NCBI RefSeq assembly: GCF_003545715.1
Contig: NZ_QVNU01000005.1
Location: forward strand, 372,001 to 436,000
Source of the DNA: Taibaiella koreensis
Lineage (GTDB): Bacteria > Bacteroidota > Bacteroidia > Chitinophagales > Chitinophagaceae
DNA: 64,000 bases
Direction: 5' to 3'
Part shown: positions 25,364-35,400 of the stretch, one piece after another
Layout of the letters: every line of letters begins with the position of its first letter
How positions within the stretch are numbered: the stretch's first letter is position 1
The notes under the pieces: model-generated
What the model saw: the letters and a program-made list of their open reading frames with translations, nothing else
Told to the model about the DNA's origin: nothing
Databases searched by the model: none
Program-made: the position numbers and the translations under genes

Positions 25364-26338
25364 ATGAGTAAAGGCCCGGTTTCACAATTCATACAACATC
25401 ATTACCGTCATTTTAATGCGGCTGCCCTGATGGACGCCGCGAAAGGCTATGAAACGCACCTGGCGGAGGGCGGCAAAATGCTGGTCTCGCTGGCTGGCGC
25501 TATGAGCACCGCCGAGCTCGGTATCTCGCTTGCCGAAATGATACGCCAGGACAAGATCCACCTGATCTCCTGCACCGGCGCCAACCTGGAAGAGGATGTG
25601 ATGAACCTGGTCGCTCACTCCCATTATAAAAGAGTGCCCAACTACCGCGATCTTACCCCCCAGGATGAGTGGGATCTGCTGGAAAACCATTATAACCGTG
25701 TAACCGATACCTGCATTCCTGAAGAGGAAGCTTTCCGCCGCCTGCAAAAGCACCTCGAGCAGGCCTGGAAAGATGCCGAGGCCAAAGGAGAGCGCTATTT
25801 CCCACACGAGTTCCTGTACCAGGTGGTCCGGAGCGGCGACCTGGAGCAATACTACGAGATCGATCCCAAGGACAGCTGGATCCTGGCTGCCGCAGAAAAA
25901 AATATTCCCATTGTAGTACCAGGCTGGGAAGACAGCACTACTGGCAACATCTTTGCCAGCTATGTGATCAAGGGCGAATTAAAAGCCAGCACCGTAAAAA
26001 GCGGCATCGAGTACATGGTATGGCTCACGGAGCTGTACCGCGAGATGAGCACCGGCAAGGGACTGGGCTTTTTCCAGATCGGCGGTGGTATCGCGGGCGA
26101 CTTCCCCATTTGCGTGGTGCCTATGATGTACCAGGACCTGGAATGGCATGATGTGCCTTTCTGGTCTTACTTCTGCCAGATCTCCGACTCTACCACCTCT
26201 TACGGTTCTTATTCCGGAGCGGTGCCCAACGAGAAGATCACCTGGGGCAAGCTGGATATCCACACCCCTAAGTTTGTGGTCGAAAGTGATGCGACTATTG
26301 TAGCGCCGCTGATCTTTGCCTGGCTTCTGGGTTGGTAA
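25364..26338 (+). CDS. Deoxyhypusine synthase-like protein
   Basis: 324 residues from ATG 25364; the longer frame adds 29 residues that would lie upstream of the likely transcript start. The deoxyhypusine synthase fold uses NAD and spermidine. The NAD/substrate segments MLVSLAGAMSTAELG and FFQIGGGIAGDFPICVVPMM are present. The lysine that carries the aminobutyl group in eukaryotic enzymes is matched by K296 in ITWGK. Bacteria lack eIF5A, so bacterial members act on another acceptor, for some as homospermidine synthases; the substrate here is open. Monocistronic between two terminators. Confidence 0.88.
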   Translation: MSKGPVSQFIQHHYRHFNAAALMDAAKGYETHLAEGGKMLVSLAGAMSTAELGISLAEMIRQDKIHLISCTGANLEEDVMNLVAHSHYKRVPNYRDLTPQDEWDLLENHYNRVTDTCIPEEEAFRRLQKHLEQAWKDAEAKGERYFPHEFLYQVVRSGDLEQYYEIDPKDSWILAAAEKNIPIVVPGWEDSTTGNIFASYVIKGELKASTVKSGIEYMVWLTELYREMSTGKGLGFFQIGGGIAGDFPICVVPMMYQDLEWHDVPFWSYFCQISDSTTSYGSYSGAVPNEKITWGKLDIHTPKFVVESDATIVAPLIFAWLLGW

Positions 26339-26370
26339 TACCGGTAAAGAATTATCGTTGAATTGCAAAG

Positions 26371-26397
26371 CAGCACCTTTATGTAGGTGCTGTTTTT
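26371..26397 (+). terminator. Terminator after the deoxyhypusine-synthase-like gene
   Basis: 8-bp stem CAGCACCT / AGGTGCTG with a 6-base loop and TTTTT. Confidence 0.8.
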
Positions 26398-26478
26398 GCT
26401 TTTACATCATTTAATTTTTTTAAATTCGATGGTTCACCATTTTTCTAAGGCCCATTAACGACGGACAAACAACCAACG

Positions 26479-29400
26479 ATGAAGCAACTCAACTATTTCC
26501 TGCTGGCAGCCGGAATCTTTTTTCTGGCGCCATCTATGCAGGTAAAAGCCCAGGACACGACATGGGTACAGACCTATACCTTCGATTCCCTGTGGACACG
26601 CAGGGCAAAATTCTACTTTCCCACAGCCGATGAAAGCTACCGGAAGATCCTGATGTTTTTCAACATCAAATGTTATCCCGACAAGTCGGGCGACGGCAAC
26701 TATGCCTGCGGCGAGTGGGACTATATCTACTTCAACAGCATTTACGACCATCGCGGGAAGCTGGACTCAACCCTGATGCAGCAACGTTATTTTACAGTAG
26801 ACGGCCGTAGCAATGTAGACACGTTGCATTACCAGCCGCAGGCGCAGTACGACATTTACCGCTCTTTTCTTTACAATACGGTGATCGACAACCTCAGCAG
26901 CAGCAACAGCTATACGCTTGGCGGGTCGGGCGTGGCTATGCCCCATCCTTTTAACCTGGCAGCCGGCCACGAGCGTAGCCAGTTCATCTGGAAAGCCGGC
27001 GAGCTAAATACAGCCGGCCTCACAGCAGGTAATATTACCGGCATCCGCCTGAATTTTCAAAATAGCACTGCGGTCCTGAACAATGTGGTGATCCGCATGA
27101 AACAGCTCCCAGCCGACGGTTTTACCGTGCCGGCCATGGAAAACGACACCTTGCAAACGGTATACAACTATCACAGAACGATCACCACTGCGGGGATGAA
27201 CAACTTCCAGTTCAGCAACGCTTTTGTGTGGAACGGTACTTCCAACATCCTGGTGGATATTTCTTTTGAAAATAACGCAGCGGCAGCCGCTAATCCTCTC
27301 CTTGGCGAAACAACCACCGCTTCTTCGGGACTGTTCAGCACGGTTACCGACTATGCTATGGGCTCTTATGGTACTACAGGTGGCAACATCCGTTTCCCCG
27401 CCTCGCTCAATATGTTTGCGGGCACGGCGCCCCGCACCTACGACCTGTGGATGAACGTGGATTCCTTTATAGCACCCGAGGGCACGCTCTTCAGCGCCGG
27501 TCTGCGCGGCACCAACAGTGCAGATTTTACCATGCGCACTACGAGCCCCGACAACAACTACAGGCTTAACCTATGGGGTACCAACGATGCAAGCTTCTCG
27601 GGTCCCAATACCAAGAAAGTATGGAAGCACCTTACGGTTACCTATGCCAACGACACCTTCAAATTTTATATGAACGGCAGCCAGGTGTACCTGAAGCGGC
27701 GCATCGGACTCAATACGGCAACTGCAGGCGATTTCTTCATGGGAGAGTCGCGGGAGGGCGGTTACTATTACCTGGGGCAGTTCTCGCACCTCCGTATATG
27801 GGATAAGGCGCTTTCGGCAGCCGACATACGCAATTGGGTAGGTCAGGATATTACAGCCGCCCACCCCGAGTACAGCCACCTGAAGGCAGATTACCGTATC
27901 AATACCGGTATTATTGACAGCGTGCATGACCAATCTTCGTCCCTGCAAGCTTCGGGTGCTGTGAACGGTAACCTGTGGTGGAAAAGGATCAAGGCAAAAG
28001 ATAGCTATTATGGCGCCCAAAAGCTGAGCTGGCGGCCGCAGATCGTTTTCGAACGCAATACCTATACATCACACCGGGATTCTGTGCCGGTCAGCGATAC
28101 CGTTTATAACCAGCCGACTTTCGTCCGTTTTTATGAAAACCCGGATGGGAGCTATGTTATCAATGACAATGATCCTGCCAATCCCGGCCTGATCACAAAA
28201 AAGCGTCATGTATGGACACATGCCTATACTTATGTTTACCAGAACGGCGCCCTTGTCGACTCCATCCCCAATGCGCTGGATTCGATGTTCGTGAATCGCA
28301 CCAAGACCTGGTACAGCAATACGGTGAAGTATGAGATCGGCCGCAGCATATCGCCATACGGCAAGCAGCTGGACCTGGGCGGTGGCCGTACCCGTATTCA
28401 CGATGTTACCGACTATTATTCCTTGTTACAGGATACGGTAGACCTTGAAGTAGGTGGTACACAGGAAATACAGGACGTAAAATTTGCCTTTATCAAGGGT
28501 GATCCCCCGGCAGTCGTTAACCGGATCGACCAACCTTGGGGCAAGGGCTGGAACCAGTACAGATATGCTGCGCTTGCGGCAGATACCGCGCTGCGCCCGC
28601 TTTCCATACCATTGGACGCCAGTACCGACCAGGTAAAGTTCAGGTCTTATATTACCGGTCATGGCGGCGCCGAGAACAGCGGCCCTGGCTTTCCCAATGG
28701 CTGTTGCGAATTCATGTACAACGACCATTTTTACAAAGCCAATGGCCAGGTCATTCATCCGTTCCGTATCCAGCGTGTTGATTGCGGGCTTAACCCCATT
28801 TATCCGCAAGGCGGTACCTGGGTATACGACCGCGAAGGCTGGTGTCCCGGCGATATCATTACCGGTCACGACTACAACGTGAGCGCCTATGCCTCCGGCG
28901 GATCGATCAACCTGGACTATGCGATTTCTCCCATCCCGGCCGGCAATGCCAACACAGGCAACGGCGTCTATGATGTGGGCCTGCAGGTAATCGAATACAA
29001 AACACCCGGCAGGAACAACGATGCCGAGCTATACGATATCCTGAAACCCAGCGATGCCTTTGCGCTGTCCCGCATCAATCCCATCTGTCACACACCGCAG
29101 GTAATTATCCGCAACGCCGGTAAAAATCCGCTGACTTCGGCTGTGATCAAATACAAGGTATCGGGCGGCACAGAAGAAACCCTTAACTGGACCGGTAATC
29201 TTAAGTTCCTGGATACGGCCAAAGTAGATTTGCCGGTGAGCGGGCTCCCCTTCTGGAGCGGCGACCAGAGCAACCGGTTCATTGCCCGCATAGCCGGGGC
29301 CAACGGTGGTACCGACGAATACGCCGGCAACGATGAAGCAACAGCTGCTTTTAACATACCGGATATATTGCCCAACGATAAGGTTGTGATCAAATTCGCC

Positions 29401-29970
29401 ACCAACGCTTCGCCACAGGAAAACACCCTGCGTATCCGCAACAGCCAAGGCAATGTAGTACTGGAGCGCAGCGGGCTCGCGGCCAATACCACCTACCTCG
29501 ATACCCTCACCCTACCCTGGGATTGCTATACACTGGTGCTCGACGATGCCGGCAACGATGGTCTCTCCTGGTGGGCCAACCCGGGACAGGGACAAGGCAG
29601 CCTATCGCTAGTCGACGGTCGCACAGGCACACAGCTCAAAAGCTTCAATGCCGATTTCGGCGTGCAGGTCTTCTATGCTTTCACTGTAGTATTTGGTCTT
29701 AGCGTGCCCGAGATCGACCTGAACAAAGATGTGCTGGTCTATCCCAATCCCAACAACGGCAGCTTTACAGTACAGATGCAGGGTTTCAACGGAAAAGTTG
29801 ACCTGGAGCTATCCAATGCTGTGGGTCAAAAAGTATGGGGCCGGCAGGTAAGCTGCTTGGGCAGCATGACAAAAGTACCTTGCGAGACCAGACTGCCCGC
29901 CGGTATTTACCTGATGCGGATGAGCAGCGGCGGCGCTTCCGTGGTGAAAAAGATCGTGATCGAAAGATAA
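26479..29970 (+). CDS. T9SS-secreted multidomain protein with LamG and PNGase-F-like domains
   Basis: 1163 residues. Signal peptide 1-24. Next comes a region like the N-terminal PNGase F fold (FNIKCYPDKSGDGNYACGEWDYI, ~55-80), a concanavalin/LamG-type domain (~310-470, with KHLTVTYANDTFKFYMNG and FSHLRIWDKALS), and then a PNGase-F-like catalytic half (~670-850) holding SYITGHG, PGFPNGCCEF and TWVYDREGWCPGDIITGHDY. The last ~75 residues are a T9SS sorting domain starting YPNPNNGSF. PNGase F cleaves N-glycans from glycoproteins as an amidase. The similarity points to a secreted glycan-releasing enzyme, but which acidic residues are catalytic cannot be verified by eye. Confidence 0.8.
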   Translation: MKQLNYFLLAAGIFFLAPSMQVKAQDTTWVQTYTFDSLWTRRAKFYFPTADESYRKILMFFNIKCYPDKSGDGNYACGEWDYIYFNSIYDHRGKLDSTLMQQRYFTVDGRSNVDTLHYQPQAQYDIYRSFLYNTVIDNLSSSNSYTLGGSGVAMPHPFNLAAGHERSQFIWKAGELNTAGLTAGNITGIRLNFQNSTAVLNNVVIRMKQLPADGFTVPAMENDTLQTVYNYHRTITTAGMNNFQFSNAFVWNGTSNILVDISFENNAAAAANPLLGETTTASSGLFSTVTDYAMGSYGTTGGNIRFPASLNMFAGTAPRTYDLWMNVDSFIAPEGTLFSAGLRGTNSADFTMRTTSPDNNYRLNLWGTNDASFSGPNTKKVWKHLTVTYANDTFKFYMNGSQVYLKRRIGLNTATAGDFFMGESREGGYYYLGQFSHLRIWDKALSAADIRNWVGQDITAAHPEYSHLKADYRINTGIIDSVHDQSSSLQASGAVNGNLWWKRIKAKDSYYGAQKLSWRPQIVFERNTYTSHRDSVPVSDTVYNQPTFVRFYENPDGSYVINDNDPANPGLITKKRHVWTHAYTYVYQNGALVDSIPNALDSMFVNRTKTWYSNTVKYEIGRSISPYGKQLDLGGGRTRIHDVTDYYSLLQDTVDLEVGGTQEIQDVKFAFIKGDPPAVVNRIDQPWGKGWNQYRYAALAADTALRPLSIPLDASTDQVKFRSYITGHGGAENSGPGFPNGCCEFMYNDHFYKANGQVIHPFRIQRVDCGLNPIYPQGGTWVYDREGWCPGDIITGHDYNVSAYASGGSINLDYAISPIPAGNANTGNGVYDVGLQVIEYKTPGRNNDAELYDILKPSDAFALSRINPICHTPQVIIRNAGKNPLTSAVIKYKVSGGTEETLNWTGNLKFLDTAKVDLPVSGLPFWSGDQSNRFIARIAGANGGTDEYAGNDEATAAFNIPDILPNDKVVIKFATNASPQENTLRIRNSQGNVVLERSGLAANTTYLDTLTLPWDCYTLVLDDAGNDGLSWWANPGQGQGSLSLVDGRTGTQLKSFNADFGVQVFYAFTVVFGLSVPEIDLNKDVLVYPNPNNGSFTVQMQGFNGKVDLELSNAVGQKVWGRQVSCLGSMTKVPCETRLPAGIYLMRMSSGGASVVKKIVIER

Positions 29971-29998
29971 AGCGTATACAGGTCTCGCCTACCTGTCC

Positions 29999-30026
29999 AA
30001 AAGCCTGCGCATGTGCGCAGGCTTTT
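29999..30026 (+). terminator. Terminator after the PNGase-F-like gene
   Basis: Stem of 13 bp (AAAAGCCTGCGCA / TGCGCAGGCTTTT) with a 2-base loop centre, followed by GTTT. Confidence 0.85.
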
Positions 30027-30154
30027 GTTTGCCGGAAAGATCCCTATTGATACAATATCTGCTCTACGACACCGGAAAAGCTGACCTGTGGCGCTGGCAA
30101 CGCCTGCAATACCTTAGATGCCCGCAGGAATAGATCTGGCATCAATATATGCAA

Positions 30155-30190
30155 GCAATAAGCCCCGGTCTGGCGACCGGGGCTTATTGC
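30155..30190 (-). terminator. Terminator of the fused E1 gene
   Basis: Perfect 16-bp stem GCAATAAGCCCCGGTC / GACCGGGGCTTATTGC with loop TGGC, 22 bp past the stop of the 30213-32264 gene. Confidence 0.8.
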
Positions 30191-30212
30191 TTTATGATGT
30201 TACTATAGGTAT

Positions 30213-32264
30213 TTAATAATTCAGCAGCCACGCTATTTTCTCCTTCACCTTATCGGCATTGGGCAGCATAGCCGCTTCAAGGCCGGTATTCATAGGCACA
30301 GCAGGCAGGTTTAGCGCGCCTATTGTTTGTACCGGCGCATCCAGGTTACGGAAACAATGTTGCGCTATCTTGCCCGAAAGCGCTTCGCAGAAAGAGTTAT
30401 TGAGCTGCTCTTCGGTGAGCACGATGCATTTACCGTGGCGGGTCACAGCCTCATATACCAGCGCTTCGTCGAGCGGGTACAGTGTACGCAGATCAACAAT
30501 CTCTACACTTCCCGGGAAATGCCTGGCCGCCGCCTTGGCCCAATACACCCCCATGCCATAAGTAATGATGCAAAGCGAATTACCGTTAGCCATCTGTTCT
30601 TCATCGGCCGCCAGCACCACATTTCCTTTGCCGAAAGGCAACACATAATCTTCATCGGGCTCTACGGTGCGGGCCTCATCGGTACCGGGCACCTTGCTCC
30701 AGTAAAGTCCCTTATGCTCCAGCATCACTACGGGATTGGGATCGAGGAAGGCCGCTTTCATAAGGCCTTTCATATCGGCTGCATTGGAAGGATAGGCAAT
30801 CTTAATCCCTTTGATGGTGGCCAGTGTGCTTTCCACGCTACCGCTGTGATAGGGTCCGCCACCGCCATAAGCACCTATCGGTACCCTTACGATCATGTTG
30901 ACCGGGAACTTACCGCAGCTCAGGTAGCAGGATTTGCTGATCTCGGTCACCAACTGGTTCAGACCGGGATAGATATAATCGGCAAACTGCACTTCCACGA
31001 TCGACTTCAGGCCCAGTGCGCTCAGGCCTACTGTAGAACCAATAATGTATGCTTCCTGGATTGCGGTATTGAACACACGCGCATCACCAAATTTATCGGC
31101 AAGGGTGGCTGCTTCACGGAACACCCCACCCAGCCTGCGTCCTACGTCCTGTCCGAAGAACAGGGCCTCGGGGTATTTCCGTAATATCTCTTCCACCGCA
31201 TGCAGTGCAGCATCTACCATCACGGTCCGCTCCTTGCCTGCCGGGCTACGGTTTCCTTTTTCTTCAGTAACCGGCGTAGGCGCAAATACATGATCGGACA
31301 CGGTAGCCGGATCAGGATCGGGCGCTGCCATGGCCATCTCAAATTCCCTTTGTATAAATGCCTTTTCCTCTTCTTCTATCTTATCCAGCTCGGCTTCACT
31401 TAAGCCGCGGCTCAGCAGCACCACTCTCAGCTTCGGTCCCGGATCATCTTTATAGTGCTTGGCCAGATCTTCTTCGGTACGGTACCATTCTTTACGTACG
31501 CCCGAAGTATGGTGACCCAGCAGGGGCACTTTGGCATGCACCAGTATGGGTTTCCGCTCCTTTCTTACCCAGTCGATGGCCTGCTGCATACCATTGTACG
31601 AGGCTTCGAAGTCGCTGCCATCGATCCTTACCCGCTCCAGGCCCTTGAAGCCGGCGGCATACTCGTAAGCATCCATAGTACGTGCCTCGTCGCTGCTCAC
31701 CGAGATACCCCAGTCGTTATCCTGCACGAGATAGATTACCGGTAGCTCCTTCAGCACGGCAAACTGGAAGGCTTCGCTTACCTCGCCTTCGGTCACACTG
31801 CCATCGCCCAGCGAGCATACCACCACCGGCGGTTGCGGAAATTCCTTCAGCTGCTGCGATTCAATATAGGCGATACCCTGCGCCACGCCTGTGGTGGGGA
31901 TCACCTGCATACCGGTAGCACTGCTCTGGTGAATGATCTGCGGTAGATTGTCCCTGCGGCTATTGGGGTGATTGTAGTAAGCGCGTCCCCCGGTAAAGGG
32001 GTCTTCTTCCTTAGCCAGCAGCTGCAGCATCATTTCATAAGGCCGCCAGCCCATACCCAGCATCAGGCTTTCGTCGCGATAGTAAGGGCTGACGTAATCG
32101 TATGGCTTCAGCAGAAAACCCGTGGCCAGCTGTATCGCTTCATGCCCCCTGGAAGTGGAGTGTACATATTTACAGACCGGCCGGTTATTTTCATAAATAT
32201 CAGCCATCGCCCTTGCGGTCATCATGAGGCGGTAAGCTTTGAGCAAAATATCGTTGGAAAGCAT
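30213..32264 (-). CDS. 2-oxo acid dehydrogenase E1, alpha and beta subunits fused
   Basis: 683 residues. The N-terminal half is an E1 alpha subunit with YYRDESLMLGMG (61-72) and the ThDP motif GDG...QDN (153-155, 181-183). The C-terminal half, from about residue 345, is an E1 beta subunit (ALHAVEEILRKYPEALFFGQDVG, later PVQTIGALNLPAVPMN). Fusions of this kind are common in Bacteroidota and are usually named branched-chain 2-oxoisovalerate dehydrogenase E1 or pyruvate/2-oxo acid dehydrogenase. With pdhA elsewhere in this window, the branched-chain role is more likely, feeding branched fatty-acid primers. E2 and E3 genes are not adjacent. Confidence 0.92.
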   Translation of the reverse strand: MLSNDILLKAYRLMMTARAMADIYENNRPVCKYVHSTSRGHEAIQLATGFLLKPYDYVSPYYRDESLMLGMGWRPYEMMLQLLAKEEDPFTGGRAYYNHPNSRRDNLPQIIHQSSATGMQVIPTTGVAQGIAYIESQQLKEFPQPPVVVCSLGDGSVTEGEVSEAFQFAVLKELPVIYLVQDNDWGISVSSDEARTMDAYEYAAGFKGLERVRIDGSDFEASYNGMQQAIDWVRKERKPILVHAKVPLLGHHTSGVRKEWYRTEEDLAKHYKDDPGPKLRVVLLSRGLSEAELDKIEEEEKAFIQREFEMAMAAPDPDPATVSDHVFAPTPVTEEKGNRSPAGKERTVMVDAALHAVEEILRKYPEALFFGQDVGRRLGGVFREAATLADKFGDARVFNTAIQEAYIIGSTVGLSALGLKSIVEVQFADYIYPGLNQLVTEISKSCYLSCGKFPVNMIVRVPIGAYGGGGPYHSGSVESTLATIKGIKIAYPSNAADMKGLMKAAFLDPNPVVMLEHKGLYWSKVPGTDEARTVEPDEDYVLPFGKGNVVLAADEEQMANGNSLCIITYGMGVYWAKAAARHFPGSVEIVDLRTLYPLDEALVYEAVTRHGKCIVLTEEQLNNSFCEALSGKIAQHCFRNLDAPVQTIGALNLPAVPMNTGLEAAMLPNADKVKEKIAWLLNY

Positions 32265-32283
32265 GGTTCTTGTTTAATGCGCG

Positions 32284-32291
32284 CAAAGATA
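32284..32291 (-). promoter_or_regulatory. Candidate -7 element of the fused E1 gene
   Basis: TATCTTTG on the minus strand, an exact TAnnTTTG match 20 bp upstream of the ATG; no -33 TTG. Confidence 0.45.
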
Positions 32292-32399
32292 AGCGAAATG
32301 CTGCAAGAGGGCTACACGTCTATATTACAGGTTTTACCTATAGATGGCATTCCGTGCTGGTAACCTGGCACTACCGGCAAGCCAGAGGTTTTACATATA

Positions 32400-32427
32400 A
32401 AGACGCAGGCTTAATGTACTGCGTCTT
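32400..32427 (-). terminator. Possible terminator of the 1293-aa T9SS gene
   Basis: 9-bp stem AAGACGCAG / CTGCGTCTT with a 10-base loop, 63 bp past the stop at 32491; no T-run. The rest of the gap 32265-32490 shows nothing else. Confidence 0.4.
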
Positions 32428-32490
32428 GGGTATCAAGACAACACAAGCTCTATTCCGTCGCGCAGCGTTGCACTTGCATATTATCAATTT

Positions 32491-35400
32491 TTATTCTTTT
32501 CTAACCTTAATTGTTTTGGTCTGTAAGGTATCTATGTACTTAATCAGATAAAGCCCATTTGCAAAATGGCTCATGTTTATTGTCATTTCCTGAGCTACCG
32601 GTTGAAGTCTTACCAGTTGCCTCCCGGCTACATCATAAATGATAATCTCAGCACCATCTCCATGGTTCCCAGAGGTTTTCAGCGTAAAATACTGCCTGGT
32701 AGGATTCGGATAAACTGTTAAGGCAAATTCTCTGGCTGGACCTACTAATGCTGTCACCGTTTTTGAATAGCCAATGCTATGATCTGCACCCAACATCTTC
32801 AATCGATAATAACTAATCCCTTGCCATGGCAATTTGTCAACATATTGGTAATCTGAAGGCCTTTTTTTTGCGCTAACTGTGGTTAGGTAGGTAAATATTT
32901 TTCCGTCAGCGCTTCTCTCCAGCTCGAAATAATCGGCTGCCGATTCATTTGCCGTACGCCAGCTTATTTTGTTTACAGTCCCTTCATTATGCGCCGATAT
33001 GTCAATCAATGTTACTCGCAACGGCACAGACCGTGCACTGTTGCTTGTAAAGTTAGTAGCAAAAAAACCCAGGTAATTATAAATAATATCCGCTTTATTA
33101 AGGATAACAGTACCAGGCGTTATAGCACCAGCAGGCATTAATGAAAAACGTATCATGCCCGAAACACCGGGAGCAATGACACCAGGAGAACCTGAAAAAG
33201 TAAATTTCAGAACATTTCCTGCCATCGGTACAATAGTATAATTATGAGAGGCACTTAATATCTGCAATGTATTTATATCAAGAAGCGGACTTATAGTATC
33301 GAACACAGTAACTACCTGCATCGGCGCGGTGCTTGTATTCTTAAATAAAATTGTATAAACCACAGGCTGCCCGGTTTGCAAGTATATACTATCAGTAACG
33401 CCTGTTTTTAGCTGTGGTGCCGCCATTCCGTATACACTATCACACAAAATGAACGTATTATTTACAGCATTCAAGTCGGGTTGCACAGGCATTATTACTG
33501 CAGTATTACAAAGGTAACTGCCTGTAGACGGATTGGAATTGAGCATCAAAGCAACTTTTATTGGCGCAGTTCCCAGCGCACTCAAATTAGCAACACTCCA
33601 AGTAAGCACCTGCCCGGTTTGCGTTTGTCCAGCTAAGGAAGAGGCCAAGAAGTTTAATGCGGGGTCGAGACTTAGCGATAAGGTGGCAGCGTCTGATGAG
33701 CACCCGCTATATTGAGGATAAATATAAACGGTATCAATACTTCCTGGCGTCCAGTAATTATGAGCTGCAATAATACTGTAGTCGCTTGCACCGACAGCAC
33801 ATTGGTAAGGAATATTGTACGTTATATATCCCGCGGCGTTATACATGTAAGTCAAAGTGCTCGCCGGCATACAAGTTGCACTTAAGGACTGGCCATTGGT
33901 CAGTTGCTGGGGAACCGTGATATTCACCTGGCTCCCTTCAGCTGCATTAAAATAAATATAGCCATTGATATCAGTTACGGCATTAAAGGTCTGCCCGTTT
34001 GCTGTTACCACTACTGTAATATTGGTCAGGGCCGTCTCATTGCCTTGCTTGGTACAGTTACCGTTAAGATCTGTAAACAGCCTGGCTTTTGGCACTTCAC
34101 AAGAATGGGATACAATCAGGTTAGTAGTATAGGTATATTTATACACTGCCGAATCATTTTGACCTTTGATGAGCCAATAGCCTGGACAATAGGTTCCGTA
34201 GCTGTAAGTTGTTATCGGCCCCGCGGTATAATAGTAAGCAGAAATGGAGTTAAAGGGATCGGGGAACAAGAAACTAACCGTGTCCGGTTGACCACCCATA
34301 CCATCGAAATAAGCAAAATAAAATTGATTCTGCTCGTTACGGTTGCCCCAGAGATGCCCTTTGAGCGTAGGGGTAAATACGCTGTCGCAAGGCCGGATAT
34401 TACTCACTTCAGGAAAGACGTTGTAGCCGTTCGTCAGACCCGCACCGACTATAGTTACACTATCGATAAGCGGTATTTCGTAATAGCCGGTATCGCGTTG
34501 CAATATAGGCCAGGAACATCCTGGCGTAAAATAACGAGAATAATACCCTTTGCCCAATTGAGACGTAGCGCTAAGTACTATTTCGCGTAAGGTATCGTTA
34601 CTGGCCGATATACTGAAACGCAAAGTCTCATTATCCAAGGCAACAGGGTATAGATTATAGCTACATGCAGCCATGAAATTCTGGATGAAAGCCTCTCCTG
34701 TATCTCTTACACAATTCCTATTCGCATCATAAAAAGCTTTTATTTTTGCTACACCACAATTGTTGATCTGGAAATTCTGTCGCAAAGTATCTGCGTAAGT
34801 ATCATCCCACTTTTTGACAATGAAAGTCCCCTCCAGGTTATAGCCAGTAGTGTAGATTACCTTCTGGAAATAAAAGGTGAGTGTGTCATTTATAGGGGGA
34901 GCTATAGCAAAAGAATCCACCTGGCCGTCGCTGTAGGAAGCGATCAGAGAATAAACTGTGCCGGGGCCACCGCCAACCGTCTTAGTGTGTAATGCCAGTA
35001 ACAATGTGTCGCCCTTGCATCTACTTCCATTCAGATTCTCATCGACGTCCAGGGATGCGATATCGATCCCGCCTTTATAAGCAAAATCCACACTATCCAA
35101 AGCGTCGGTAATGTAGGAGGGACTGCAATCCGCTGCTTCAGCAATATTATCAAAATAGTTGTAGTAGCCGGGACCGTATTGGGTAGTATAACCAAATTGC
35201 GGATCCCGATATACTGTGTCTCCGGGCCATACCAGAGTTGTAATGGTACCATCAGTGTTCTGCTGATAAGGGTTGCTGCCGTTACGGGCTACAGAATATA
35301 GCGTGTAGTTGTCGGCGTTATCTGCCAAATTGTAAAGGAACTCTCCTGGAGTCTTTAGACAATCATTGTTTTCATCACTAAATCCGGTGATTCTTACCGG

